Source: Nepenthes gracilis
Taxonomy: Eukaryota > Streptophyta > Magnoliopsida > Caryophyllales > Nepenthaceae
Direction of reading: 5' to 3'
DNA length: 64,000 nucleotides
Assembly: GCA_033239525.1 (NCBI GenBank)
Contig: BSYO01000014.1
Coordinates: 17,840,021-17,904,020, forward strand
How positions within the stretch are numbered: the first letter of the stretch is position 1; each line of letters opens with the position of its first letter. Shown in pieces: positions 23,285 through 36,600 of this stretch. The position numbers and the translations under genes are program-made. Below the pieces are notes generated by a model. It was not told where the DNA came from. It saw only the letters and a program-made list of their open reading frames with translations, and ran no database searches.

Positions 23285-24866
23285 GAACCACCTCGAACGA
23301 TTAAAGAGATTTTGAAGTTAACCAGACAACTTGCAGTCTTATCCCAATTTATGGTGAAACTAACGGAGAAATATTAGCCATTCTTTAATGCATTAAGAAG
23401 AGTAAAGACAAATTGTTTCTAATGAATGGATAAATACAAACAAGTTTTTCAAGAGTTAAAAGAATATTTTGCGCATCTACCTTTATTAACGTATCTTAAG
23501 GAGGATGAGAAATTATTTATTTACCTGGCTATTTTAGAGACAACTTTAAGTACTGTTCTAGTTAGAGAAAGAAGAATTCAACTAATGGTATGTTCTGTCA
23601 ACAAGATCCTAGTAAACTTGGAGATTATTCACATGAACAAAAAATGCTACTTTAGCCTTAGTTCTTTTTGTAAAAAAAACTTGACCATATTTTTAAGCTC
23701 ACAAAATTATGGTCTTAACAGATTAACTGTTAAAAAATATCTTATAAAAGTCAGAAGTATCAAGACGCTTGATTAAATGGTCAATCGATTTGAACGAGTT
23801 TGACATAGATTTTTGAGCCTGACCTTCCATAAATGGTCAAACTCTAGTAGACTTTATAGTTAAAATAACGGCACCAATATCAATAGAAATAGATTAGCAC
23901 ATTAGGGATACACTAGATCAATCGTATCAGCATGGACACTACATATTGACGAAACATCTTCTCAAACAAGTAGCGGAGTTAGAATAATATTAATCTTGCC
24001 TGAAAGATTTGAGATTAAATACTCAATTACATTTAAGTTCCTAGTCACTAATAATATGGTCAAATATAAAATTTTACTAACTTGGTTGAAATCAGCTAAA
24101 GAATATTCTATCAAGGACCTAATTGTCTAAATTGATTCTAAATTGATAGTCAATCAAGTATTTGCTAACTTCAAATCAATCAACCCAGATCTAGCTAAAT
24201 ATCTCCACAATGTATAAAATCTCTTATTATTCCTTAATAAATTTGAAATTATCCATATCCTAAAAAATGATAATTGGAAAGTTGATCGACTCTCTATAAT
24301 GACAACATCCAATTATCCAAAGTAGTATGCTTAAGATATGAGAGAACTGCTTCAAAAGTCTAGTATTGAGGAAAAAAAGATAATTCCCTAAATATCTAAA
24401 AATGTAACTTGTATAACTCCTTATCTTAAAGACCTTAAAGATTGGACGCTTCTGAGCAATCCAATGAAGGCAAAGAGAATTTAAAAAACAGTTGGTATAC
24501 TATAGTGGACAAATTATTATAAAGAAATGGTTATTCAGTACTCTATATAAGTTATTTAGCTTCAATAGAAGTTGATTATACTCACAAAGAGGTACATCTT
24601 AAAATATATAAAGCACATATTAAGGGTAAGAACTTAGCCTTTAATATCATAAATAGGGCTATTGTTGACTAACTATAAAGAAAAACATGATTGAGTTCAT
24701 TAAAAAATGTGACAATTGCCAAAACCGCAGTGGTGTCCCTATGTAATCACACACGAAACTACAAATTTATAGGCTCCCTAACCATTCATATAATGTGGGC
24801 TCATTATGGTAGGTCCATTACCTCTAGCAATCTATCAAAGAAAATTTATTATTATCACAATGGATT
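23285..24866 (+). pseudogene. Element B RNase H regions (part 2, decayed)
   Basis: Continues the polymerase interrupted at 20534. First NHLERLKRF (matching the NPPRTIKEV block), then a surviving 116-codon frame at 23426-23776 with FQELKEYFAHLPLLTYL and LFIYLAILETTLSTVLVRE, the RNase H region of Tat elements. Later, through stops, come the second RNase H and the spacer before integrase. It is cut at 24866 by the second insertion. Confidence 0.75.
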
Positions 24867-27173
24867 TATCACGAATATGAACCAAGCAAATAAATTTAAA
24901 TAATTAATTATAATTTTTAAAATTTAAAATTTTAAATAATTTTAAACAAATAATATTAAATTCTAAAATTTGGGTATGACAAATCAAATAAATAGGACCC
25001 GACACAAATTAAAATCCACACAGGATCTCATCGAACAACCGTCCAAACAGAAATAATACGACCTACTCCACAATTATCGTAAGGAAAGTAACAAGTCAAA
25101 CCAAAAATTATAATTAAACATAACATAATATTCAAACTGTCTCCAAAATATAACCTTGGGCCTATACTCGGCCAATTCTATAATCTAATCACATCAAATG
25201 CTAATTTAAGTCATAATAGAATCAAAACTTATCGAATCGACGAATAGCCTAACAGATCACGATCATACTCCTACAATACATCCGAATCTCCAACTCTAAA
25301 TGGATAAAATAGGAAAAGTGAGCCAAATACTCAATAAATATCATATTTAAATGAAAGGAGTCTAATAAATCCAAGAGAATGTCAAATGAATAAAAAATTT
25401 GTTCAAATAATAGAATAAATTCAAATCACTGATATTACAAATCCAATAAAATCTAATATCCATAATTCAAAATCCAATGGTAGTCTCGTATATAAATCAA
25501 ATATCCAAATTCAAAACACATAATTAAATCATAAAACAGTCCTCATCGGAATATGTATATATATATATATATAAACAGAAGTGATCCAAACTAATTTCAA
25601 AAGGTAATTAGCAAAATCCAAAGTCTAATCCAAGTCCGAATCCAAGTTCAAGTTTGAGGCCTAATTAGTTTGTAATCCAGGGCAAAATTTAACAATTGAA
25701 TGATTTAATAGCGTGCGCAGAAATCGAAATAGCACTGTGACAGATAGTCCAAGGGTCCAAATCAAAATATATAATCGAAGTTATTTGTACAAGACATACC
25801 AATGTCCGACTGAGGGCAAAATCGACAAATTCTAAATTCAAGTTCAAAATCCAAATCAAATCAAGTTCAATACAAATAAATGTAGAGATACAAATTATAC
25901 ATTAAATTTAAATTTTGATTATTTAAAGACTAGTTTGAGAAAGGATTATATATAATCTCGATAATCTTAGGTAAAATCAAATACAAATTAGGCCAGTATG
26001 TATGGCCACCCATGTACTCTATACACATGGGTAAGGTTGCTAACTATTGTTTGCTACCCGTAATTTTGAATACAATCCTTAAGCTTGTCAGATATATTAG
26101 GATATTTGAATATATTTTAAGATCAAATCAAATTATCTAAATGAGAATGGTCATTACTCCAAACCTTTCTTATGGATGAAAAATGATTTCCAAATAACAA
26201 AATGTCTCCCCGTCGGGAGTTTGCCAGAATATCAAATACTCCAAATCTAAATATAGTAACCACAACCCAATACGTGCATGTGATTACACGGCCTATGTGA
26301 AGTTTCATACCCATTTTTATACAAACATATTGATATAAAAATATACAGTATCTAATAAATTATTCGAGCCTTCAGAAAAATATTAAACCCTCTAAAATCA
26401 TAAAATTCAATCCAGAAATATCTAAATTAGTCAATGAATTATATATGCATGTCCAGATTAAATAGATCGGGTAAATAAAATTACATACATGTTAGTAAAA
26501 TTTTTAAACAGTGTCTAAAATATTTTCAAATATTAAATCAGACCAAAGAGAAAATTTATAAATACTTACATTGATCTCATACTTTACAAATCTGAAAAAA
26601 AAGATATCTCGAAGTACCCGAACGGCACCTCTCTCTCCTGCCTGCTGCGAAACCTATGCGCTGCCCTCTCCCATCACTGCGCACGACCTCTGCCACATGA
26701 ACCATCACCGCGCTACCTCCCTTGCGGCCGCCGCCATCGCCGCCGCTGCCTCCCATTTGGCCGCTGTCCTTCCCCAACGAGCTCCTCTCTCCGTGCACCG
26801 TTGTCTCTCCCTTCTCGTGCTTCTGCCTCAAGTCGTTGCTCACCCACGGCCATCATGATCACTGGCGAGTCACCATCGGCCACCATCGACCACCGCTACA
26901 TCACCTCTGTACACCGCCGCTGCAGTTACTACCAACAACACCATCGGCCACTTCGATAGGTTCTCACCGAACACTGCCACCAGCTCGCCACTAGCCGCCA
27001 ATGACGACTCACACCCTGCTGACCTCACCGCACAACGCCATCGCCGACCGCCGTCGAACGGCTGCCCTCCTCCTCTCTCTTCTCCCTCTCTTCCCTACTT
27101 CTTTTCCCTTTTTTGCCCGAAACTTCGATCTTTATCTGATTTCACTATTTTCTTTTTTTTCTTTTTTTTGTTA

Positions 27174-27235
<62 letters not shown>

Positions 27236-27426
27236 TTTAGTTATTTTTTTAATTCTAAAATTCAAATCGATATTCGGACGATAGTACAAGCGCACCTCGA
27301 ACGTCAGTCCGATTGATCCAAATATCCTTCCAAATTTCATAATATTTAATTAATTTCGTCACGTCCAATTTATCTAAAATTACATTTAATATTAAATTAA
27401 TCCAAATAAAAATCCGAGATATTACA
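24867..27426 (-). mobile_element. Second long LTR-like insertion (probable solo LTR) in element B
   Basis: About 2560 bp. The right edge is CCGAGATATTACA and the flanks are GGATT (24862-24866) and GGATC (27427-27431). It interrupts the integrase of element B within the block preceding HFTKWIEVSPL. It shares scattered blocks and an ATT microsatellite near its right end with the 20535-23284 insertion, so both come from one family in the same (minus) orientation. GC-rich CCGCCGCC-type sequence at 26650-27060 is non-coding as far as I can see. The left edge is approximate. Confidence 0.62.
27175..27232. repeat. (ATT)n microsatellite, about 19 units
   Basis: Uninterrupted ATT repeat in the second LTR-like insertion, at the position equivalent to 23144-23214 in the first. 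Confidence 0.97.
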
Positions 27427-28010
27427 GGATCATTTCACAAAATGGATTGAAGTTTCTCCATTGGCTAAAATTATAGATACCGAAGATTATAATGATCGAC
27501 AATAAAACTCAATTCTCTAACAAGAGTTTCACAAAATATTATAATAACTTTGGTATAGGGTTGGTCTATTATATCAATCTCATGCCTTCAAATAAATGGA
27601 AAAGTAAATGTGACAAATTGGGCGATAATCAATAGGTTAAAGACAAAGTCGGATAAAGTTGGCGGAGTTTGGAAAGATGAACTTTCACCCATAGTTTGGG
27701 CTTACTGGATGACTCCAAGAGAACCCAATTGGAAAACACTCTTCACTCTATATTATGAAACAGAAGTTGTAATCCTAGTCGAGATAGAATTGTTGAGCTA
27801 TCGAATAAAAAGTTTTGTTCCAGATAAAAATCCTTAACTCTCAAACAAAATTTGGACCCCTTAAAAAGCCACACGCATTCAAGCAGTTGTTTATCTATAA
27901 AGAGTCGCTAAATACTATAATAAAAAAGTGAAAGCGTGAACTTTCGAAATCAAAGACCTGGTGTGGAGAGATATTTACACATAAAAATAAACTATCTCTA
28001 GCATGAGGAG
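27427..28010 (+). pseudogene. Element B integrase remnant
   Basis: Resumes after the insertion with HFTKWIEVSPLAKII, then through stops reaches a 75-codon open stretch (27610-27837) with LKTKSDKVGGVWKDELSPIVW, MTPREPNWKTLF and EVVILVEIELLSYRIKSFVP. This matches the C-terminal half of the integrases of elements A and C. Confidence 0.8.
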
Positions 28011-28539
28011 TCCATTTTTAATGTTAGTAATATCCCGTAACGTCACATAATAGTTACGTATTCAAAATAAAAAATTAGTCTTTCAAACTTAGAATGCCCT
28101 TAACCTCAAAAGTCGAGGTAGCTTTTGAGTTTCTAGCATTCAAATAACCAATTAGAAAGCCAGTAGCCATCAAGAAGACTATCTTTTTGCAAAGATTGAT
28201 CCCTTTATTGAATTAAAAATTGAGCAAAGAGTTGATCTTTTCAGGGCAGATGCTTTTCCTTACTAACCCCTCAAGCCATGTGCATTTAGGTCTTAATCTA
28301 GATATGCCACCTATAGCTATTCCCCTCAAAAGAAATGACTCGATCTTCAGCAATAGAAGCTTAATATACATAAGTTCTGGTTACCCATTCAACCACTTTT
28401 TTTCTCAAGATAGGCTGATTAATCTTTAAATAATGATGACCTATCCTCAATAACCACAGCTCTAAGTCTAAACCTTTGACCACAGAAGGATCTGTATAAA
28501 AATGAAACAAGCAATCAATTTCAAAGTCCTAACTAGATG

Positions 28540-30120
28540 GTCTACTTCTTATCTATAACACCAAGTTTTTGAACTACAAAGAAAAAATATGAAGTCAGAA
28601 ATATAGATATAGATGTATGGCTCCAAGTTAAAGATTTAGAGCCAACATCCTGGGTTGGGAGAGCACCTCTAGGAGAAAAACCTAATGATAATCCAGTTGT
28701 GTCAAGGCTTGGTGTAGGCAAATACCTCAAACTAAGGAGAGGTAATGGTCTACGAAATAGAGGAATCTCAAAATTTGAGGCTTTATGTGAAGTCTCAAAA
28801 CCCGTAGGGATAAAAGAGGATGGGAAATAGTGAATATCAAACTTTTTAACAATATGTATATTATTATATTCTGATCCGGGTGAAACAGCTCGAGTTACAA
28901 AAAGATCAGGTACTAATTCAGCAAATATAGGAGAGCTAGGTAAAACTGGAATCCCACATTTAGCAATAATTGGAGCATTAACTACTTGCTCATTCTCAGG
29001 AGAGGAATGATGCAAAGAATAATACTCCACCCTTGAAGAAATAGTTAGGATCTTTTTTTTTCAAAATTCAAAGCTAATGTCTCTTCAGAAGATGTAGCTA
29101 GAAAGATACGATAATTGAAGTTGATGGGCATGTAGATTTCTTGGCTCTCATCTGTTCCCTGACTTCAACTATGCAGTCCTCAAAAACTTTGTCAATAATT
29201 TTCAAAGCCTCATTGTCATCCGAATGCGCTAACAACATTGTTATTTGAATGCTTGGCTAATCAATGCAAGCCCTAGGAGAAGGATTTATAAAAATGCCCT
29301 TCCTCCTTTTTAATGGGTGAGAAGGCAAATCAACAATGGCCTTTTTTTTAAGGACAATGTACCAATTTATAGCATCTAGGAAAGTTTATGTAAGAAAATA
29401 TGCTATTTTTATGTAATTCAACTGAGTGTTCTTTAATTAGGTCAGATTATAATCTGGTCATAAAAAGTTCTTTTTGTAGAATGGAACCAAAAAATAATGG
29501 GTTGACATCCTAATTATTTAACAAAATCTAATCAATGAAAACTTTAATACAGAATAACTTTTCCTTCTAATTGTTAACTGAGTCTGGATTTTCACCGCTT
29601 ATTTTGAATCTTTTATGGGAATTAAAGAAATCAAATCACTTTTTTGATTAATGCAAAAAATAATTTTAACCATTTGATCATCCAACCTAAGATCCCAATG
29701 TTAGAAAAAGACACACAATGCTATTGGTTTTTGATGGCATTAGAGCAAAGGCGAGCAATGGGAATTTCAATGTCCTCCATTATTTTAATAAATTTACTTA
29801 TTAGAAGAATTAGAAAGTCATCCTTCAAATGAGCTTCGTATATTGTAATAAAACCATCTTTTAAAGAATAAACCCTCTCCTTAGGAGAAGGTACTCTAAA
29901 TGGAATGGCAAAAAAAATATTATACTTATCATAAAGTCTAATACATTATTCATAAGCAAGCCAGAGATGATGTCGGCAATATCCTTTAGGGTTTTTTTGC
30001 GGAGCCATAAATGATTGAAAGTAAGAAAGAATATTGTACTTATCATAAATGATCAATCCATTATCGATAGACAAGTGAGAAGCAATCAATAACATTCATC
30101 GGAGTGCTTTGCGAAGCCAT
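28540..30120 (-). pseudogene. Element B antisense extra ORF (decayed)
   Basis: Runs opposite to gag-pol. The start codon is probably at 30120-30118 (MASQSTPM). Near 29860-29700 the minus strand reads GFITIYEAHLKDDF and IPIARLCSNAIK, matching FVTIYEAHLRIG and FHANAIRYL of element A. A surviving 162-codon frame (29030-28542) is the low-complexity Pro/Ser-rich middle part. Around the start there is a local duplication of about 100 bp (29930-30125). It is not translatable. It shows that the antisense gene was already present when this oldest copy inserted. Confidence 0.65.
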
Positions 30121-31534
30121 GAGAGATTAAAAGTAAGAAAATTAGATAAATTAGAAGATTTGTTCTCCAACGAAAGATAAAGAAGAAGGCACAATTAGGG
30201 TACGAAAGAATATTGAAATATGTTGGAATTTGAAAGAACAACTAAAATTAGAAATGATGTATTTTAAATAACATTGATCCAAACGATGCGTTGCTCTTCC
30301 AATATCAACCAGATGATGACACATCTTCCACTCAGTTTAAAGCCAAAGTGCTACATATTGAATTGATTAAAAAGTGACCCGAATTGCAAACCGCCTGTTG
30401 TTGCATTAAATGCATCACAAACGAGCCATTTTGGTTATAGAAATTATTATAACTCTAACGTCATATCCAAAGATAATGCTTGATAAGTCCAACTTGCCTC
30501 AAGAAATGAATTTGGCGGATCCTTGCAATCAAAAATTTGAGTGATTTAATTAAGGGACTCGATATATTAGAAAGCCAAGTTGTCAAAAGTCCAATTTGTC
30601 AAATTTATACCAAGTTAATAACTGAGAACTCCAAAGAATCAAGATCAATAATTGAAAAAATTTTTCATTCAGATAGTTTAATTAATTTAAATTGTTGACA
30701 ATTTATAATTCCATATAAATTAATACAAAACTAAAATACGAAATGAACAAATTAACAACTATAATCTAAAAGTGAAAATAAAAATTCTTTTATTCTTGGA
30801 CAAATTCATGTACAAGATACATGAGAAACATAAAACCGATCCGCTTGAAGGAAAAAGAAGAAAGGGATAAATTTCAATAGAAGAAGTAGAGGGTCCAGAC
30901 AATTCATCCCCTCTCTCAAATTCAATATTTAGTCAATGACTCCGGCTAATTAAAAATAAGTTAATAAAAATGTCATAGCACAAGAGTTGAGATACATTGA
31001 GTCAAATAATTCCACTGGAAGTCTAGTAGGAGCCGAAATGTCCCACAATGAATGATATTAGGCATCACGAGCAACTATCCAGATGAAATCAGATCGAGTT
31101 CAAAATGTTGTATAAAAGATAAAAATTAAAATGGTTTCCATAGAAAAAGGATAATCAAGACAGACTTCAAAGATACTTTCCAATGGAATACTAAATCATT
31201 CTAGTGAACTCACTTCTCTTTAATCAACCAAGTAATCCTCTCAGTTATTGAGATTTGAAATTTAGATAAAAATAGAATGAGAGTGGCTTTTTTAAGACAA
31301 TAATAAGTTATAAAATAACATATTTTGAAGTAAAAAAAAAAGTAATTAAATAGTCAAAAAATCTTGACCAAGATACAAGAAATTAGACACTCACTGGAAA
31401 AATTAGATGGCAATAAATGAGTGTTGATTAAGATTCCATTAGAAAAAAGTATTTGGGCGATGTTCAAAGTAGATTACTCAAATTACTCTTAATATATTTT
31501 AAATTTGAATTCAACCTTCAAGTATTACGATTAG

Positions 31535-32524
31535 TGTTGGGAATTGTCTAAATTATTGTTGATCCAATCAATTGATATGTGGGGCCCATAAATAAAAAAC
31601 TCGTAAAGAGGCATAAATCAATCGAATGGTTAAGCCCATATAAGAAGGGAATCTAACTGAACATTTGAATTATCGAATACCAATGGCTAGACTAACAGAT
31701 ATACAAAAAGCCAAAGTTCCAAATGATCATATCCTCAATAAAATTGTGAAATTAATCCTACCAAATGGTTAAATGAATTTAATGGTTATCTTAATTGGCC
31801 AAATAAATCAAGTAGACTGTTAATATATTTAATAGATATGAATTAAGTTTAAAGTATATTGACTGTTAACTATAGATATGAATTAAGTTTAATGGTTATC
31901 TTAATAGATATGAATTCAGTTTCCAAGAAGAATAATGACATAGATGATGAACAATCATTTTTTTAGCAAATCATCCCTAATCGACAATAGGGTTATTCAT
32001 ATACCCACTTCTATTCAAAACAAAAGGAGGGAGGAACAAATAAAAAAAAAAGAGAGAAGAAAACATCCAGAGAATATGTACAGAGCTCTAACCTCTCATC
32101 ACTTAAAATTTCATAAATTATGCAACTATATCCTCCATATTTCATTCTCACACATCCTCATTTTCCTATAACCTTTCTATTTTCTTTTGAAAATATTTTT
32201 TAATTTGAACGTTAAAAAATATACTGATGAGCGAATTCTATTTTCCTTAATATCTTTTTTGTCATTATAGTGTACAGAATTAAAATAAACAATTTTAATT
32301 ATTGATCTAAACAAATCTGAGCTATTGTCTTAATTTTTCCTACAATTTTTCTATTTTCTTTTGAAAATATTTTTTAATTTGAACATTAAAAAATATACCG
32401 ATGAGCGAATTTTGTTTCCTTTAATCTCTTATTTGTCGTTATAGTGTACAGGATCGGAATAAATAATTTTAATTATCGATCTAAGCAAATTTGAGCTATT
32501 ATCTTGATTTGAGATGTGTATTAA
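31535..32524 (+). repeat. Element B 3' LTR
   Basis: 990 bp, starting TGTTGGGAAT after a degraded PPT (about 31522-31534, ending GATTAG) and ending GTGTATTA (CA decayed to TA). It carries an internal tandem duplication absent from the 5' LTR. Confidence 0.75.
32161..32510. repeat. 174-bp tandem duplication inside the element B 3' LTR
   Basis: 32161-32334 and 32335-32510 are near-identical copies; each contains TGAAAATATTTTTTAATTTG and later ATTGATCTAA or ATCGATCTAA. The 5' LTR has one copy, so the duplication arose after insertion and explains most of the 219-bp length difference between the LTRs. Confidence 0.88.
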
Positions 32525-33664
32525 TTATTAATACACAGTTACATAGATCAATATTTGCACAGAATACTCAAAAGGTTATCATGGACGATAATACTATCGT
32601 CACATATGTCTATCGAATACACAACGCCATCATCGCGGCTTACCATACTTGGCGTAGTTATGAACAAGTTATGAAAAAATCTAATATATTTTCTAATCTC
32701 AAAAAAAATATCAATGAGGTAGGAGAAGCCACATATATACATACAATGATTATCATTACTTTGTGTCTTTATATTACAAGATGATTTTTTTTACAACTAT
32801 GCTTTCCTATATATTATTGTACATTGAAAATAATAAGATGTACCTTGAGCAATCTTTCGCATTTTTCAATATTTTCAAATAACATCTACTTTCTATCTCA
32901 TAAACTTTAGTAAACTATCACTAACTTGGGTAATAGAACAAATATTGTTAGAAGAACATATAATGCTTATTTTTTTGCCTTTTTATCATATATGCTCATA
33001 ATTTAAGTTTAGTTGAAGGATTCTCATACGAGATTATTGAAATTTAATTTTAGATGGAAGATATTTGCATGCAAGTGTGATGAAATCTTGAATCTAGTAG
33101 TGAACCTTTCAAAGTAATAAAACTTTTTTGCCGTAGACATTTTCTGACAAGCTTCCATGTAGCACTTCGGCTAAATTGAATTTAATATTGAATGATCAAA
33201 TGAGTTATTGGAGGTAACGGAAGAACCCAATTAGAATTGGACAAGTAGATGCTGAATGACTAGGCTATTGTAACTGGAGTCCTTTCCTTCGCATCTCAGA
33301 TCACTACGCCTCCCTCCTTCCACACCCTTATGTTTATTTTTTATTTCCTCACTTACTTTTTAATTCCTAAATACCAGTAAGCTTTTTTGGATTTACATCA
33401 GAAAGCAGACTGCTTTGTTTTCTCCATTTGAAAAACAGCGTGCCATAGCTTCAACGAATTATACGTATCCCACAATATTTCCTTTCGTATTTTTGATCTC
33501 GGAAGTCCCATTTCCCCAATTATCAGTACTTGTGAAAAGAGTATTGCTTTACAGGGCATTGGACACCATCTCTCTCTCTCTCTCTCTGTTAGGGTTTTAA
33601 TTTCCTTAGTGAGAATTTTGTACAGTGATTCGTTTCTTAAGCTTCCAAATTAGTTTTGGCAGTG
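32525..33664. other. Upstream region and 5' UTR of the S-acyltransferase gene
   Basis: No gene seen. The last 400 bases are likely promoter and leader: a pyrimidine-rich stretch (33290-33360) and a (TC)n tract at 33569-33587 about 80 bp before the start codon. A small 97-codon frame at 32491-32784 has no recognisable domain and was not accepted as a gene. Confidence 0.45.
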
Positions 33665-36600
33665 ATGGTAAGGAAGCATGGATGGCAACTACCAGCTCAC
33701 ACGTTGCAGGTTTGTCTTTATATTACTTTGTCCCATCTCAATTTTTCTGAAAATAGTTTTTATTTTTATTTTTTTGTATTTTGTTTCTGTTTAAATTCCA
33801 AATGGGGTTTGCTCAAATTGCAAGTTTTACGGTGTAGGCATCTCTCTAATTTGCTTAAATTTCATTAAGATTCATGGTAGTTATCATTTAGCTCTTGAAA
33901 GTGCGCTAATTTCTCGACGTTGCAAGTTTTTCCCCTCTTATAGTAGTATGGGGAGTCTTAGAAGTCTTCTATGGAATGTGGTGAAAGGAGGGAGAAAATC
34001 GGATGAGTTAACGCCTTCCAAGCTCTGGATGAACGATTGCCTTTTTCTTTAGTAAGGCAAATGGAGTCCTATTTTTTTCTTCGTTTTTCTTTCTTGTTTT
34101 GGCATAACTGGCACGTTTCATTTTTCTCACGTAACAACCTACAATTTGTATTTCCTTTAAACTTACCAACTCCTTTGTCATCGGATATTGTTAGGAATGA
34201 AATGTCCTTATGACAAAAACATGCCAAATATGCTGTAATGAATTAATAAGTTCACTTAAAAGGAGAACAAATTTATCGTCATTTATGTGCAGTATGCTTT
34301 GATCTCCAAATGAGATGAACAAGTAGGAGTGCTATGAACAAATAGGAGTACTATGTGGGTGGATGTTAATCTTTATGTTACATATACTTACAGTAGAGCA
34401 GGTCCACTGTGTGGTTCATTTTGCTCTATTCATGGCAATAAGTATGAAGAAAGGAATAGACAAATAAAATGGCACAAGGTGTAAAAATAGAACTCATATT
34501 TAAATAAACCCTTCCAATATCTCTACAAATCTGATAATGACATTCCTTTATTGTTTGTTAATGTATTTGATAAATGCCAGTACAAATCCCATTGAAGAGT
34601 TCTGTTTGCATATGGACTCTTAAGACTGAACACTGTCAAGTATTCCCTGGTAGCACTAGAAAATAAGATTTTAGATTCAGGATAAAAGGTTGTGTTCTAA
34701 GACAGACAACAATCATGTATTTTATTAGACATGTCTTGGTCTAAAATTTTAGTATTTTCATTGGTCATTGGGGTTAATCATAATAAGCACCAATGGGGAC
34801 TTTGCAGGTGTGGTTGGAAAGAAACTAACTGCCTTATAAATGAATTGACTAGCCTGATGATATTAACAAAATTGTCTGAGTAAGGGAAGTATATTTTTTT
34901 TATTTAAAAGACTTTAAAAAAAGTATCAAAACTCCAATCTGTGGTACTCCATATCCTAATATGTGGAGAGGAGATAAAACATAATGGATTAAGAATTTTA
35001 AGTGACTGTATCAAATTGTCTGCCTTTGTATCATTCATACTCCTGAACTATTGAAAATCCTTCTGTTAATTTCCCTCTCCCATAAAATCTGATCATATCA
35101 TCATAAACTTTGCTCTCTCCCTGTATACCTCTTCATAGTTATTTCACAAGCTGCTCATACCCACCTTCCTTTCTACTAAATCCTTCCTGGTATGCTTATA
35201 TCGCCTTTGTGTCTTTTTAGCTTTTGTGCTCTCTTTTTTCAGACCTCATGATGTGAGAGCCTTGTGCTATGGACAGTCTTTTTTCCCCTCCCCTTTTCCA
35301 GATAACTCCCCCAGCTTCTTTAGAAGTGACCTATTATTTTGCTTGCTTACAACAGCAATTGTTTGCAGAATCTGAGCATCAAGTACTTTTTTTTTGGATT
35401 TTCCCTCGATTTGTTTCATTCTATTATGTGTGGTAAGGTCAATCAGGTGATTTAGGTCAGTTTGGCTCTGGAACAAATAAGTCCATACAGAATTATTTTG
35501 ATTCTGTAAATTTCACTCAAACCCAATCCATCATACTCACAAAAATCAATCTTGTCTGGTCAAATATTGTTTGGTTCAGATTTGTTCTTCTCCCCTTCCC
35601 CTTGCCACTTCAATCGAAACCCAAAACTGGAAAACCCAAAATTTGAAGGTTTTCTTCTACTTTTCCTCCTATTAATTGATGTTTGCTGCACAAACTCTAT
35701 AGTCAGCATGCTTTACTTGCACTACTTAGTTCCACAGTAGCTGTAAGTTTCTCCTGTTAGATAAGGCTAGTTTTTGCTTTCACATCTGGATGTCAAAAAT
35801 AAGCTCTCTTTTCTTAAAAGAAACTGATCATATTTAGCTAGGAGACTGATTTGAAATAGAATATTGAGTAGGCCTTCTGACTCTGTGGTGATGTTTTTGC
35901 TTAATTAAGTAGACATAGTCTGTGATAGGAAGACTATCATTAGCAAAATTAGCAGTTGGGACCTTAGAATTTGATGTCGTCAAGTCACATGACCCAAATG
36001 GGATAGGTCGCATGTACTACAATGGATATTACAATGGGAAGCAAGGCTCTAAGACTGAGTCAGGTTTCAATCTGGTCCCTAAATGAGGCGGTGTTACCAA
36101 TGACTTAATAACCTGATGCTACAGGGTTCCAAATGAAGTTTGTCTTCCTCCAGTATACCTATTTGAGCTACAGCATTCTTGATTGATTGATTGCAGGCAG
36201 ACCAGTTTGCGATTTATTTGACTGAATGATTTTAATGGATGAGATGGAAGTAAGGCATGCAAATCTATTTAACAGCGAATGAGAAGAACTTCAAACCTCT
36301 TTGAGAAATTTATTTAGACTCCCCTACAAATTCTTATTTGACTGAATGAATTTAATGGATTGAGACAGAATTAAAGGTATACAAATCTATTTAACAACGA
36401 ATTAGAAAAACTTCAAACCTATTTGCAAATCTTTTTAGACTCCCTTTGATTCTTCCATTTATTTTTGAGGCACTGTGTTGCTATTTTTTCAAATAGAAAT
36501 GAAGGCTTACAAGAGAAAATACATTACGAGAATCATCAAACCTATTTGACAAATCTATTGAGTTTTCCCAAGTTGCAATCATATGAAGGAATGTTATATT

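Larger units (their letters stand above)
16193..32524 (+). mobile_element. Element B: old, nested-into Tat-lineage Ty3/gypsy element
   Basis: The 5' LTR is at 16193-16963 and the 3' LTR at 31535-32524. They align over most of their length although diverged. In element order the plus strand shows PBS, gag knuckle and protease remnants (18800-19485), RT (19975-20534), RNase H pieces (23285-24866), integrase (27427-28010) and, on the minus strand, the antisense ORF (30120-28540). Two or three unrelated LTR-like insertions split it; taking them out leaves about 10-11 kb, close to element A. Every frame is full of stops and the DNA is AT-rich, so it is much older than A and C. No clear target duplication remains (the right side reads ATTAT). 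Confidence 0.85.

Noticed and set aside
26571..27120. GC-rich plus-strand frames resembling a small gene
   Set aside because: Low-complexity His/Pro/Ala/Ser translation within the second LTR-like insertion, just before its microsatellite, with no homologue visible.
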